A DNA stretch of 64,000 nt from Enterobacter asburiae (GTDB lineage: Bacteria > Pseudomonadota > Gammaproteobacteria > Enterobacterales > Enterobacteriaceae), in NCBI RefSeq assembly GCF_024599655.1, contig NZ_CP102247.1:3968001-4032000 (forward strand). The letters run 5' to 3'. The position numbers and the translations under genes were made by a program. Of this stretch, positions 63,985-64,000 are shown piece by piece; position 1 is the first letter of the stretch; every line of letters starts with the position of its first letter. Below the pieces are notes generated by a model that did no database searches, was not told the DNA's origin, and saw nothing but the letters and a program-made list of their open reading frames with translations.

Positions 63985-64000
63985 CGCCAGAATAATATGC

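Overview
The window is a stretch of chromosome from a member of the Enterobacteriaceae. Gene content and order match the 3.5-5 minute region of Escherichia coli K-12, read in the reverse direction: fhuA is at the right end and the dkgB/yafC side at the left. Most proteins have the length, active-site residue numbers and flanking sequence of their E. coli counterparts but differ at scattered positions. Coding sequence is GC-rich in third positions. Together with the CCCTCTCCC-type and GCCGGGT-type intergenic repeats, this suggests Enterobacter or a close relative (Lelliottia, Leclercia, Kosakonia). The genus is an inference and was not tested.

Layout from left to right. 1-2456: the tail of an unidentified gene, an MFS transporter and the LysR regulator YafC. 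2486-3289: aldo/keto reductase DkgB. 3411-8977: a complete rRNA operon on the minus strand (promoters P2 and P1, 16S, tRNA-Ile, tRNA-Ala, 23S, 5S, tRNA-Asp, terminator), equivalent to E. coli rrnH. 9027-12315: gmhB and the divergent methionine importer operon metNIQ under a MetJ operator. 12422-19068: envelope stress and translation-quality genes (rcsF, trmO, proS, nlpE, arfB, yaeQ, yaeP, rof, tilS). 19127-21714: yaeR and ldcC.

21815-41261 is a long run of minus-strand essential genes. Read in the direction of transcription they are rpsB-tsf, pyrH, frr (translation and nucleotide metabolism), dxr and uppS (isoprenoid carrier), cdsA (phospholipid), rseP, bamA and skp (outer-membrane protein quality control), lpxD-fabZ-lpxA-lpxB (lipid A), rnhB, dnaE and accA. 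Several genes overlap by 1-4 bases, which indicates translational coupling. 41583-46471: map, glnD, dapD and yaeH on the plus strand. 46529-47807: an intact IS10-group (IS4 family) insertion sequence. 47895-52281: cdaR, degP (with a sigma-E promoter and CpxR-like box) and dgt. 52364-57863: mtn-btuF-yadS, erpA, clcA and hemL. 57957-63929: the Fur-controlled ferrichrome uptake operon fhuACDB.

The window is mostly conserved core genome. I see no prophage, CRISPR array, toxin-antitoxin pair or obvious defence island. The most interesting non-genic structure is a composite intergenic repeat: a terminator hairpin placed right after a stop codon, followed by a CCCTCTCCC palindrome and a GGGTGAGGGC tail. 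It occurs three times (after yaeH, yadS and fhuB). The yaeH copy has been split at the palindrome centre by the IS, leaving a clean 9-bp target duplication.
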